The position numbers and the translations under genes were made by a program. The notes beneath the pieces are model-generated. The model ran no database searches. It was given only the letters and a program-made list of their open reading frames with translations, and was not told the DNA's origin. A DNA stretch of 63,034 bases from Candidatus Thalassarchaeaceae archaeon. GTDB lineage: Archaea > Thermoplasmatota > Poseidoniia > Poseidoniales > Thalassarchaeaceae. Below are positions 1 to 8,115 of this stretch, in pieces. Position 1 is the first letter of the stretch, and every line of letters starts with the position of its first letter. Location: assembly GCA_030747485.1 (NCBI GenBank), contig JASLKP010000007.1:1-63034 (forward strand). The letters are read 5' to 3'.

Positions 1-747
1 AATATAATTGATGTATTCAAGGAGGAAAATTGCAGAGGATGCCTGCCAGAGAAAAGCCCCCGTAATCCATGGGCCAAGGGTAGCAAACATTGCACTAACA
101 AGCACAATCTGTAGTAACTGTCCACGATACACTGGATTTTGAAACCCTGTTTTCCCCTTCCGACGATGAACGGCGGCCGCATCACGGAGTTGACCGATTA
201 CGGTTCGAGGATAGAATCGCCAGAATGATTCACCCCGAAGGGCTGTTGCAGGATCTTTGACGGTTGATACGTGTTTGTGGTGGGTGAAATTGTGTTCCGT
301 GGTGAAGTGCAAGTACAGAACGCTGAGCAAGTTGAGGCGGGCTAACCACCATGGAAATGATCCTTTCTTTTTGTGCCCTAATTCGTGGGCAACAATGACT
401 CCCGATACACCTGAACAGATTCCAGTACTCTGGGCTGCGATCAATGTTGTCCAAGCAGCGCCATCGATCGAGGCACGATACAATAATGTCGACAACACGA
501 CGAAGTGAATGAATGCATGAACGTAGAGAAGGACCTCAAAAGGGCGCCCTGATTCACGAGGCGGTTTTGCTTTTTCAGCACGGCCGAATAGTACATCCAA
601 AAATGGACCGAGTCCTAGCATGTAGATGACACCGGAAGCCACCCAAAAACCGCCAACCAAATTGCCAGCAATTACGATTGCAGGATTCACGAGTCCCAGC
701 AAATGCCAGAGCCAAGATTCAGGCTTCAATTCTGCAGACTCACTCAT
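1..747 (-). CDS. AlkB-type alkane/xylene monooxygenase family protein (3' truncated by window edge)
   Basis: The 249 visible residues form a membrane protein with hydrophobic segments near residues 15-55, 72-90, 100-118 and 212-240. Two of the three histidine boxes of the non-haem di-iron AlkB family are present: HELGHK at 121-126 and EHNFTHH at 151-157. The frame runs off the window at LLEYINYI, which looks like the approach to the third family box (NYxEHYG), so the missing part should begin with it. Family members use O2 and reduced rubredoxin or ferredoxin to hydroxylate the terminal carbon of alkanes or related hydrocarbons in the membrane. The ATG at 747 overlaps the stop of the upstream SDR by 8 bases, so the two are probably co-translated. 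A fatty-acid desaturase-like relative is the main alternative; the spacing of the boxes favours AlkB. Confidence 0.8.
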   Translation of the reverse strand, partial: MSESAELKPESWLWHLLGLVNPAIVIAGNLVGGFWVASGVIYMLGLGPFLDVLFGRAEKAKPPRESGRPFEVLLYVHAFIHFVVLSTLLYRASIDGAAWTTLIAAQSTGICSGVSGVIVAHELGHKKKGSFPWWLARLNLLSVLYLHFTTEHNFTHHKHVSTVKDPATALRGESFWRFYPRTVIGQLRDAAAVHRRKGKTGFQNPVYRGQLLQIVLVSAMFATLGPWITGAFLWQASSAIFLLEYINYI

Positions 748-1576
748 CGAGCATTCCCTCTGTTAATTCCCACAATCGATTTGCATTGTCATCATTACGG
801 GCATGACGATTGCCTCGATTACGCTTAGAACGCGCCCAGTACTCACCGGTTGTACTACCTGCATCTTCACTTAATGCCAAATGAAGGCCAGTACTGGCCC
901 CACGCTTTGAACTAATCATGAAAGGGCGAAAAAAGGGCCAGAATAGTCGCATGAGACCACTGGAACCTGAACCAAATCTGGTTCGAACCACTCCAGGATG
1001 AAAACAATGCGTGATGATATTTGTTCCTTCCAATTTTCGAGCCAATGTGCGCGTGAATAGGATGTTACACAACTTTGAGTTTCCATAGGTTCGCCATTGA
1101 CTGTATCGTTTCTTCTCACGGTTGAGATCATTCAATTTGAGACTGGCCACTTTGTGAGCCTCTGAAGCCGTGTTGATGATTCGGCTGCCCTCAGTGGCTT
1201 TGAGTAACGGCAGGAATGTCTGTGTCATCACAAAATAACCGATATGATTGACGCCGAAGGTCATCTCATGTCCCTGGGCTGTATTCTCACGTTTACCCCA
1301 CATTGCGCCAGCATTGTTGAGTAGGACATCTAATCGGTCAAATTTTGAAGTAAATGCTGCATGTAGTGTTGGAATATTGGATAGGTCACTCATGTCGCAT
1401 AGCATCATCTCTACTGAATCACCGAACTCTGTCTGTAATGCCTCCAACGCCGGCTGTCCACGTTCAGTTCCTCGACTGACCATGACCACATGAAAACCTG
1501 CTGCAGCCATCCCTCGGCACAATTCGAAACCAATGCCAGAATTACCACCTGTAACGATGCACACACGGTCTGTCAT
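740..1576 (-). CDS. Short-chain dehydrogenase/reductase, retinol dehydrogenase/WWOX-like
   Basis: This is a 278-residue classical SDR that oxidises or reduces an alcohol/carbonyl with NAD(P)(H). It has the Rossmann cofactor motif TGGNSGIG at residues 9-16, NNAG at 87-90, the catalytic serine in NTASEAHK near 138, and the YxxxK pair at Tyr164/Lys168 in TYGNSK. The NTASEAHK and YGNSKLCN stretches resemble the retinol dehydrogenase/protochlorophyllide reductase-like branch. An upstream TTG at 1615 would add 13 residues, but the ATG at 1576 sits directly before the Rossmann fold and is preferred. It overlaps the AlkB-like gene by 8 bases, which suggests that it oxidises the alcohol made by that enzyme. 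That substrate assignment is inference. Confidence 0.85.
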   Translation of the reverse strand: MTDRVCIVTGGNSGIGFELCRGMAAAGFHVVMVSRGTERGQPALEALQTEFGDSVEMMLCDMSDLSNIPTLHAAFTSKFDRLDVLLNNAGAMWGKRENTAQGHEMTFGVNHIGYFVMTQTFLPLLKATEGSRIINTASEAHKVASLKLNDLNREKKRYSQWRTYGNSKLCNILFTRTLARKLEGTNIITHCFHPGVVRTRFGSGSSGLMRLFWPFFRPFMISSKRGASTGLHLALSEDAGSTTGEYWARSKRNRGNRHARNDDNANRLWELTEGMLDE

Positions 1577-1611
1577 GGTCACCCGTAGGATGAACCTACT
1601 TTGAAGTTGAT

Positions 1612-2109
1612 TCAAACATCAACCCAAGGGTCGCTATCGCATGTACCGTCGTAGTAGGCGACTCCATCTTCCCAACCGACGTGGAGATTAATTTTCTCAC
1701 ATCCATTATCACAAGTGCCAGCAGGACTCGTGAATGTTAGCGTTTCATGCCAGTTGTCTGTCCCAACATCACCAGTCACATCCCAAGTCGTTGTACCATC
1801 TGCATCAACTGATTCAGTAGTTCCATCAGTGAATTGTACATTGAAACTTATCCAAATATCTTGATCATTTTCATCATTCGGATCGGAATCCTTGAATTGT
1901 CCACCTGAGCCTTCAATATTGTACACAACAACTGTCAGTGTCCCATCTGTTTGATCGACATCAATGGATTGAAAATTGTAATCGCCACCATGCATTTCTT
2001 CGTAACCAACGCCACATCCTGTAGAAAGAGAACCGCCATTTAGACATCCAGGAAACAACACAAACATGCTAGTTGTAAGCAAAGTAACCAACATACGGCA
2101 ATGGAACAT
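1612..2109 (-). CDS. Predicted secreted lipoprotein, unknown function
   Basis: A protein of about 165 residues with an N-terminal hydrophobic segment followed by a lipobox-like LFPGC, so the mature protein is probably lipid-anchored through Cys. The rest is acidic and hydrophilic, with scattered cysteines and a repetitive aspartate-rich character (SDPNDENDQD), suggesting an extracellular calcium-rich beta domain. No family was recognised. A GTG at 2115 is an alternative start. The ATG at 2109 lies about 26 bases from an AAAATAT element at 2131-2138 and would give a leaderless transcript. The stop lies 36 bases upstream of the preferred SDR start. Confidence 0.7.
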   Translation of the reverse strand: MFHCRMLVTLLTTSMFVLFPGCLNGGSLSTGCGVGYEEMHGGDYNFQSIDVDQTDGTLTVVVYNIEGSGGQFKDSDPNDENDQDIWISFNVQFTDGTTESVDADGTTTWDVTGDVGTDNWHETLTFTSPAGTCDNGCEKINLHVGWEDGVAYYDGTCDSDPWVDV

Positions 2110-2130
2110 GGACACCGGTGAGTGAACATG

Positions 2131-2138
2131 CCATATTT
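2131..2138 (-). promoter_or_regulatory. TATA-like box for the lipoprotein gene
   Basis: On the minus strand an AAAATATG element is centred about 26 bases before the ATG at 2109, the usual distance between an archaeal TATA box and the transcription start. It supports a leaderless ATG start over the GTG at 2115. Assigned by eye only. Confidence 0.4.
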
Positions 2139-2252
2139 TCTTATCGCTTCTTTACATTTTGATTGATGCCGACGGTTTGAAGTAAAAATCACTTGTCGGC
2201 AGGTCACTCGACACTGCCCCGCTGTGGGAATGTGCTGTCAGAGGTGCCCAAT

Positions 2253-3269
2253 ATGCAGAGCCCAATTACAAAGATTGAACCGCAGATTGCGGTCAAGTTG
2301 GCCAAACAATCCTACCACCTTGTTGGTGAACACGGTGGCGTCAAAGTTTGTCACTGGACCAAAGAGGAATTGAAGAATGATCGTCACTGCTACAAGGGCA
2401 CATTCTACGGCATCCAAAGTAGTGGCTGTATGCAGATGGCGCCCAACGTTGACACCTGTAATTTGGCATGTACATACTGTTGGCGAGAACCACACTCTGA
2501 GACATTGAACAAAATCGATGATGATCCTGAGATACTATTCTACGAGTCGGTAAAGGCCCACAGGCGCCTACTGACCGGCTTCAAAGGTCACAAAGATGTC
2601 ACTTTAGAGAAGTGGCAAGAAGCGCAAAATCCGAAGCATGTCGCCATCAGTCTAAACGGTGAGCCGACGCTCTATTCCCGATTGGCAGAATTCCTAGAAA
2701 TCTGTCATGACCATGGAGTTTCCACATTCCTGGTCACCAATGGGAGTCTGCCCAAGGTCATTGAAAACCTCGATACGCTACCAACCCAGCTCTACGTCAG
2801 TGTTGATGCACCCAACAAGGAAGTGTTCAACAAAATCTGCAAACCCAAGTTCAATGACAATTCTTGGGAACAATTGGAGAAGACACTAGAACTTCTACCC
2901 TCATTGGATACGCGCACGGTTTGTCGACACACGCTCATCAAGAATCATTCACTTGGATTCTACGATGATTATGCGAGACTGGACAATATCGCCGACCCAC
3001 TCTTTATCGAAGCGAAGGGGTACGTACATGTGGGGCATTCACAGAACAATCACACCATCTCAGATATGCCAACCCACACTGAAATCATGGAATTCTCAGA
3101 AACTTTGGCGCCTATGGTAGGTCGTGAAGTTCTCGCAGACCGTAGAGAGAGTCGTGTGGCATTGATTGGTCGAGAAATCATTCCAGTGATTTTACCTGAA
3201 CAAACCCGTGAGTTTCCCAAAGATTTGGGCATTGCAAAACCGCAATCATTCCACTTACCACTGATTTGA
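2253..3269 (+). CDS. taw1: tRNA 4-demethylwyosine synthase (archaeal TYW1), radical SAM
   Basis: Taw1 condenses N1-methylguanosine-37 of tRNA-Phe with a two-carbon unit from pyruvate to form the tricyclic 4-demethylwyosine. The 338-residue protein has the radical SAM triad CNLACTYC at Cys69/73/76. Three further cysteines at 33, 46 and 59 are spaced 13 and 13 apart. This is the pattern known for the second iron-sulfur cluster of archaeal TYW1, and makes the assignment firm. The C-terminal half contains the family-like HSQNNHTISDMPTH region. The frame extends upstream to a TTG at 2193, but the ATG at 2253 follows a GAGGTG ribosome site at a good distance and matches the usual start. The next gene begins 9 bases after the stop. 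Confidence 0.95.
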   Translation: MQSPITKIEPQIAVKLAKQSYHLVGEHGGVKVCHWTKEELKNDRHCYKGTFYGIQSSGCMQMAPNVDTCNLACTYCWREPHSETLNKIDDDPEILFYESVKAHRRLLTGFKGHKDVTLEKWQEAQNPKHVAISLNGEPTLYSRLAEFLEICHDHGVSTFLVTNGSLPKVIENLDTLPTQLYVSVDAPNKEVFNKICKPKFNDNSWEQLEKTLELLPSLDTRTVCRHTLIKNHSLGFYDDYARLDNIADPLFIEAKGYVHVGHSQNNHTISDMPTHTEIMEFSETLAPMVGREVLADRRESRVALIGREIIPVILPEQTREFPKDLGIAKPQSFHLPLI

Positions 3270-3278
3270 GGCAAGAAT

Positions 3279-4076
3279 ATGGATCAGAAGGTTCAGGCTG
3301 CGTGGATAATCGTATTCACGTTGTGTTTCTCCACATTGTTTGTTTCATGGCTAGAACTCTCAGGGAGTACTGAATTCACTTCAGGGAGGCCAGAAAGAAC
3401 TGAATTAATCATGGAAATTGAGGTCGATGCAAATCAAGAAAAACAAGAGATTCGCATTGAGAAAGCGACACCATTCATCATGTGGTTGATGACAAGGGAT
3501 TCAATTGAGGAGGAAATACCTGAAGGAAATGGGACTGTTGGAGGAGATGCAACGGCTCTCGATACCGTCCGAGGATTGACGACGCTAACAGTATGTTTAG
3601 CTGGTGCAGTTGCTGGATTCTCCGCTGGACGAGGAAGCGTTCGAATGCGATGGCTACTTTCACTGTGGATGGCTGGACTTCTGCTATTTGTGATTGGAGT
3701 TCCAATCGCTTGGATGATGGATATGGCAGAAACTCTAGATGATGGTTTACCAGATGATTACGGACCTGGAGAATCGTTTGCTCACGTCAACAGTGAAACT
3801 GGTTCAGAAATGGTGTTCATTGGGATTGCATTCTATTTTGATGGCGATGGTTGGGACCTTGGTATGATTGACTCTGGGAATCGAAGTGCAGCAATGGAAG
3901 AGCCACCTGAAGATCCCAATGGAACTCACATCGCACATATCGGATGGGATGGAGAAATTTCACTACGCTATGGAAACGCCCTCACAATTTGGTTGATTGT
4001 CGGTATCCTGTTATTGTCAATTTACTTCTATGAAAAACGACAACGACATCCCAATTTTACATCCGAAGATGAATGA
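3279..4076 (+). CDS. Multi-pass membrane protein, unknown function
   Basis: 265 residues with about four hydrophobic segments: an N-terminal one at roughly 8-28, a glycine/alanine-rich one around 104-122, another at 127-150, and a C-terminal one at 237-256 followed by a basic tail (EKRQRHPN). The loops after the first and third segments are acidic and probably extracytoplasmic. No family was recognised. It is likely co-transcribed with taw1, whose stop lies 9 bases upstream. A perfect 7-bp hairpin overlaps its stop codon and separates it from the following CUB-like gene. Confidence 0.65.
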   Translation: MDQKVQAAWIIVFTLCFSTLFVSWLELSGSTEFTSGRPERTELIMEIEVDANQEKQEIRIEKATPFIMWLMTRDSIEEEIPEGNGTVGGDATALDTVRGLTTLTVCLAGAVAGFSAGRGSVRMRWLLSLWMAGLLLFVIGVPIAWMMDMAETLDDGLPDDYGPGESFAHVNSETGSEMVFIGIAFYFDGDGWDLGMIDSGNRSAAMEEPPEDPNGTHIAHIGWDGEISLRYGNALTIWLIVGILLLSIYFYEKRQRHPNFTSEDE

Positions 4077-4091
4077 TGCCGCTACGGCATC
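4075..4091 (+). terminator. Tight hairpin (7-bp stem, CTA loop) overlapping a stop codon
   Basis: A perfect inverted repeat GATGCCG-CTA-CGGCATC starts inside the TGA of the membrane protein gene. No T-run follows, so it is not a classical archaeal terminator. It resembles other gene-border hairpins in this window and may mark a processing or 3'-end site. Confidence 0.45.
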
Positions 4092-4121
4092 CTTATCGAA
4101 GGTGCTCACACGTGCGTGCTC

Positions 4122-6452
4122 ATGCGCGCGCGAGTGATGATGACGCTGATGATGACCTGTTTGCTTCTAGCTGCCAGTTTATCTGGTACTGGAAAAGACC
4201 TGAATGAGAATGTAGAAGCCGATTATGTTGGCCCGACAAGCACGACCACTGCTTGGGGTGTTTCCTATGATTGGAGTGAACTTCCTGGAGATATCAAAGA
4301 CTTGACTGGTTTTGATATCGACCAAATATTGAACGATTTGGAAGAGGCTGCACTCGATGGCAATATCAACCTCGATTTGACTTATGGAATCAATGGATTC
4401 ACCCACTATTACGTGGTTCAGGGCCCTGGTCCATCCACTCAAATTGAATTGGCCGATGGTGGCGAAACAATCGATGTCGATACAGTTGTGACAGTTATCA
4501 CTCTACGAATGTCCATGGAATCATCCATGGGTGCTGATTTCGATTGGGAAGATGAGGATGTGGGATTCGATGTTGATTTCGATACAATGGGCACTACCGG
4601 CGTTGTTGTCGACATCGAGATGACCGAATATTACACCAGTGATTTCCACTTCGCAGGTATGGATTTGAAAGTATCTGGTGGTATTTCAATGGGATCTACT
4701 GCAGTATTAGATGCTGATATTTTTGCCGGCACTGATTTGATTAAATTTGATGATACGACCATCTCATTGTCACTTGATTACACCGTCACTGAACTCACTG
4801 CAGAATGGAGAATGGAAGAGGTCTCAACCATCTATGAAGACATCATCAGTGGTGATTATGCGAGCATCACATGGGACTGTGATTCGTGGTTTTCGGAATC
4901 AAACAGAGAAAGTTGGGATGAAGGAGGGACGTTTGAAGCCGTGAATTCTTCATCAGAATCCGACGATGGTCGAATGATGCACTCAGGCAACTACGGATCT
5001 CAAAACTATGAAGACTACGAATATGAGGAATGGACCATTTCTGATTCATCTGCAGATGGCATTAAACTTCATTTTGCGGACTTCAAAACTGAAACCTATT
5101 ATGATAAATTGGAAATTTATGATGCTCATTCAGGAAATTGGTTGGATAGTTTCGATGGGATATATTGGGCATACGGAGAATCAGTATGGTATGACACAAA
5201 TGCGATTAATTTGGTATGGAGTTCCGACGGTTCGTCCACACATGATGGATGGATGATTGATTACTGGCAGTCCGGAATTTCAACAGGTGGTGAACTACAT
5301 CTCCATCTTGAAGATGCATGTGGTGAAGTGGATTACTCCTGGGATGTTGGGTTTGAATACGATTTTTCATTGAAGAGGTTCCCTGCGAAAGATTTGGGAT
5401 TAACAAGTGATCAAGCATCGTTTTCACTTTCGGATGCAATGACTGAATCAGGGAATGAAAACCGGGAAGGGATGGCATTCTACCACACCATGTACATCGA
5501 GGATCACAATTACGAAATCCAAACCGCTGATGGTACCAAAAATGTCGTTCGACTTGAGAGTGCAGGTCCCATGATTGAAGCGATTGGAGGGCTCATGGGT
5601 GGAGCCATGGGGCTGGCCATCGAAGATTCCGATCTTGATGACCCCACTGAAGAATTTGAAGAAGAAGCCGAAGAATGGGCTGATGATTACGATGATGATG
5701 ACAATGAGATGTGGGACATTGGCGAAGATTTCGAAGACTCAGACATTGTAGATGACATCGAAGAAATCGCTGAAGAAGTGGAAGATGTCATGGATGACAT
5801 TGGTGGTGATCTCGAAACCAAATACGGTGATGAACGGATGTATTGGCTCATCGACAAAGACACAGGTCATCAAATCACACCACAATTATTGGTCTTTGAT
5901 ATGGAAGATGGAAACAACGAACATTGGGTGCAAATGATTGGGCCAGATGGAACCGAATATGAAACTCCTTCAGGCGATGAAAGTGTTGAGATTGAACATC
6001 ACCAAGGAGATGCTGCAGAAGAAAAGCAAGAAGAAATCGCGGATCTTGAAATGAATGACCTGTTTTCAAGTTCAAAAGATGAAGGTAGTCTGATGATGTA
6101 CATCCTGACGGGAGGAATTGCCCTAGCTGTTGTTCTCATGCTCGGCGCCTTTGTCATGGTCATGCGACGCAAGGGTGGCAGAGAAATCGACTATGGTGCT
6201 GAATACAACATCAATCAAGCATTCAATCAAGATGAATACGACTCGTTTACAGCCAGTATGGGTTCAACCAATCAGAATGCGATGGGAGGCTCAATGGCGC
6301 CACCATCGGGCCCACCAGCACCTCCATCAGGTCCACCTGCAACCATGCAAGGACAGATGAAGGATGGATTTGAATGGGCAGAGTATCCACCAAACAGTGG
6401 CACTTGGTATTATCGTGATCAAATCACCCAGCAATGGGTACGTCACCAATAA
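4122..6452 (+). CDS. Single-pass surface protein with CUB-like domain and C-terminal WW-like motif
   Basis: 776 residues from the ATG at 4122 (a GTG two codons earlier is also possible). A signal peptide is followed by an acidic beta-rich ectodomain. Around residues 284-382 the pattern SGNYGSQNYEDY ... WTI ... YYDKLEIYDA ... SSDGSSTHDGW matches a CUB domain, a secreted beta-sandwich best known from eukaryotes and some bacteria. Long Asp/Glu-rich helices follow at about 505-570. A transmembrane segment near residues 660-682 is followed by a basic stop-transfer (RRKGGR). The cytoplasmic tail contains a Pro-rich stretch (PPSGPPAPPSGPP) and ends in a WW-like module with Trp residues about 10 apart and a WYYRD core. 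Both domain calls are by pattern only. It probably binds an extracellular ligand and an intracellular Pro-rich partner. Confidence 0.75.
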   Translation: MRARVMMTLMMTCLLLAASLSGTGKDLNENVEADYVGPTSTTTAWGVSYDWSELPGDIKDLTGFDIDQILNDLEEAALDGNINLDLTYGINGFTHYYVVQGPGPSTQIELADGGETIDVDTVVTVITLRMSMESSMGADFDWEDEDVGFDVDFDTMGTTGVVVDIEMTEYYTSDFHFAGMDLKVSGGISMGSTAVLDADIFAGTDLIKFDDTTISLSLDYTVTELTAEWRMEEVSTIYEDIISGDYASITWDCDSWFSESNRESWDEGGTFEAVNSSSESDDGRMMHSGNYGSQNYEDYEYEEWTISDSSADGIKLHFADFKTETYYDKLEIYDAHSGNWLDSFDGIYWAYGESVWYDTNAINLVWSSDGSSTHDGWMIDYWQSGISTGGELHLHLEDACGEVDYSWDVGFEYDFSLKRFPAKDLGLTSDQASFSLSDAMTESGNENREGMAFYHTMYIEDHNYEIQTADGTKNVVRLESAGPMIEAIGGLMGGAMGLAIEDSDLDDPTEEFEEEAEEWADDYDDDDNEMWDIGEDFEDSDIVDDIEEIAEEVEDVMDDIGGDLETKYGDERMYWLIDKDTGHQITPQLLVFDMEDGNNEHWVQMIGPDGTEYETPSGDESVEIEHHQGDAAEEKQEEIADLEMNDLFSSSKDEGSLMMYILTGGIALAVVLMLGAFVMVMRRKGGREIDYGAEYNINQAFNQDEYDSFTASMGSTNQNAMGGSMAPPSGPPAPPSGPPATMQGQMKDGFEWAEYPPNSGTWYYRDQITQQWVRHQ

Positions 6453-6461
6453 TCACTAGGT

Positions 6462-7088
6462 TCAAGCAACGCTTACGGTGGAGGTACCTGATACAGCGAT
6501 ACCACGATAGGTCACATAGATGTCAATATCGCAGTAACTTGAGCAGATGTCGTAGCCACTCTCTGAGATACTGAGGAACTCTGAGGTTTCCCACGTGCCT
6601 GCATCGCTTCCGTCCTGACCGATTGAGCACTCTTCAGTGCCATCCCAATGGCAGTCGTAGGTCATGTCACCTACACCCAGCCTGAAGGTGACGAATGCCC
6701 AGTTTAGGTCATCCTCAGCGTAATCCCAATACAAGCGCATTAGGACGTCATCTGTTCCACTGCTTGTTGATGCACTTGCATCTGATGCAGCGTAACTGTT
6801 ACGTGTACCACTCTCTGGCTGATTTGAAGCCAAACTGTTTGCCCATACATAGAGCACACCAATGCCTGTAATTGAGAATGCGACAACCAACATCACCGCG
6901 CCAATGAGTAAGACATCTTCGTCTAGACCGAGCAATGAATCATCTTCATGAGATTCATATGAATCATAGATTCGTAACTGAATTTCTTCAGTATCTTCAA
7001 TTGAAACAATGCTGCTAGAATGTAAATATCCAGTCAAGAGAATGACACATATCAGGGCTACGTGAATGGATTTGGCCAAATTTCGCAT
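6462..7088 (-). CDS. Secreted or membrane protein with a pilin-like hydrophobic segment
   Basis: 208 residues from the ATG at 7088; longer forms would overlap the upstream ABC gene. An N-terminal hydrophobic segment (about 7-27) is followed by a short acidic stretch. A second hydrophobic segment at about 58-82, preceded by LGLDEDVLL, resembles the N-terminal helix of archaeal type IV pilins and archaellins. The C-terminal domain has paired cysteines (CHWDGTEEC, CSSYC) and ends in a beta-rich tail. The pilin comparison is weak because that helix normally lies at the N-terminus after a class III signal. It starts 35 bases after the ABC ATPase stop, so it may be a surface cargo or partner of the exporter locus. 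Function unknown. Confidence 0.6.
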   Translation of the reverse strand: MRNLAKSIHVALICVILLTGYLHSSSIVSIEDTEEIQLRIYDSYESHEDDSLLGLDEDVLLIGAVMLVVAFSITGIGVLYVWANSLASNQPESGTRNSYAASDASASTSSGTDDVLMRLYWDYAEDDLNWAFVTFRLGVGDMTYDCHWDGTEECSIGQDGSDAGTWETSEFLSISESGYDICSSYCDIDIYVTYRGIAVSGTSTVSVA

Positions 7089-7123
7089 GGTAACGACACG
7101 AAGAGGCGGGATTTGAATCCTTC

Positions 7124-8113
7124 TCACACCATCGGACGGCTTGAACCGCAATCAGGACAGCGTTGTGTATCATCATCAGCGTACGAATGATTACACGCAG
7201 GACAATTCTCTGCTGGCTTTAATCCATCCTTGGAAAGTAAGGATGGGGCGTCCTCAGCTGCAACCAACACGAGACGGCCATCTCCAACATCTTCAACCTC
7301 ATATCGACCAGAGCCACCCATCTGAATGAGAATGTCGGGTGGGAAAGCCACCGTACCAATGTCGTCAACCAACAGTTCGCGAGTACCAGCAAGATCGTCG
7401 ACTTCGAAATCAGCACCGTGTTGAGCGACGAATCGACCGTCTCGCAATTCAAGGGAACGGTCGCAGAAATCAGCCACCTCTGCACTGTGAGTAACAATCA
7501 GGAAGGCGACGCCCTTCTTCTCGTGGAGTTCCTTGAACAATGCGAGAACTTCACGACTGGTAATAGGATCAAGTGCACCCGTGGGCTCGTCTGCTAAAAT
7601 CAAACGTGGATTGGTAATCAGGGCACGAGCAATGGCTACACGCTGTTGTTCACCACCGGAAAGTGTTGCTGGCAATCCCTTGGCACGGTGACCCATGCCC
7701 AATTCTTCCAACAATTCCATGGCCTTCTGCTTGGCAACCTTGGGCCGTACATGTTGATGGCGCAAGGGTTGAGCGACATTGTCAACTGCTGAAAGATGTG
7801 GCAATAAATTTCCTTCTTGGAAGATGAATGATACTGTCTTCTGTCGTAACTCGACCAATTCTTGTCCCGTCAAACGCGTCATATTTCGTCCGGTCAATGA
7901 GACGTTTCCAGCACTGGGTTTCATCAGGCCACCGAGGCATTTGAGGAGAGTTGATTTCCCAGAACCAGAGGGGCCTACAACCGCCACAGCCTCACCTGCG
8001 TTAACCTTGACATGGAGGCCACGAAGTGCGACGACGTTGCCGTCTTCTGCCTTTGAAGAATAGACATGGTACAGCGCATTTGATTCAAGGATTGGAGGTT
8101 GATCTTCGCTCAT
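7124..8113 (-). CDS. MacB/LolD-type ABC ATPase with C-terminal zinc ribbon
   Basis: A 329-residue ATPase subunit. Walker [10 protein letters not shown] is at 47-55, the signature LSGGEQQ at 151-157, Walker B LILADE at 171-176, and a D-loop and switch His are present. These features and the neighbouring FtsX permease place it in the MacB/LolD/FtsE family, which converts ATP hydrolysis to mechanical pulling on extracytoplasmic substrates. Unusually, a tail of about 100 residues ends in a four-cysteine zinc ribbon (Cys304/307 and Cys319/322). The ATG at 8113 follows GGGGGAG, which also contains the last codons of the permease, so translation is coupled. Zinc-ribbon tails are not part of the standard family and may bind a partner or nucleic acid. 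Confidence 0.9.
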   Translation of the reverse strand: MSEDQPPILESNALYHVYSSKAEDGNVVALRGLHVKVNAGEAVAVVGPSGSGKSTLLKCLGGLMKPSAGNVSLTGRNMTRLTGQELVELRQKTVSFIFQEGNLLPHLSAVDNVAQPLRHQHVRPKVAKQKAMELLEELGMGHRAKGLPATLSGGEQQRVAIARALITNPRLILADEPTGALDPITSREVLALFKELHEKKGVAFLIVTHSAEVADFCDRSLELRDGRFVAQHGADFEVDDLAGTRELLVDDIGTVAFPPDILIQMGGSGRYEVEDVGDGRLVLVAAEDAPSLLSKDGLKPAENCPACNHSYADDDTQRCPDCGSSRPMV

Positions 8114-8115
8114 AT

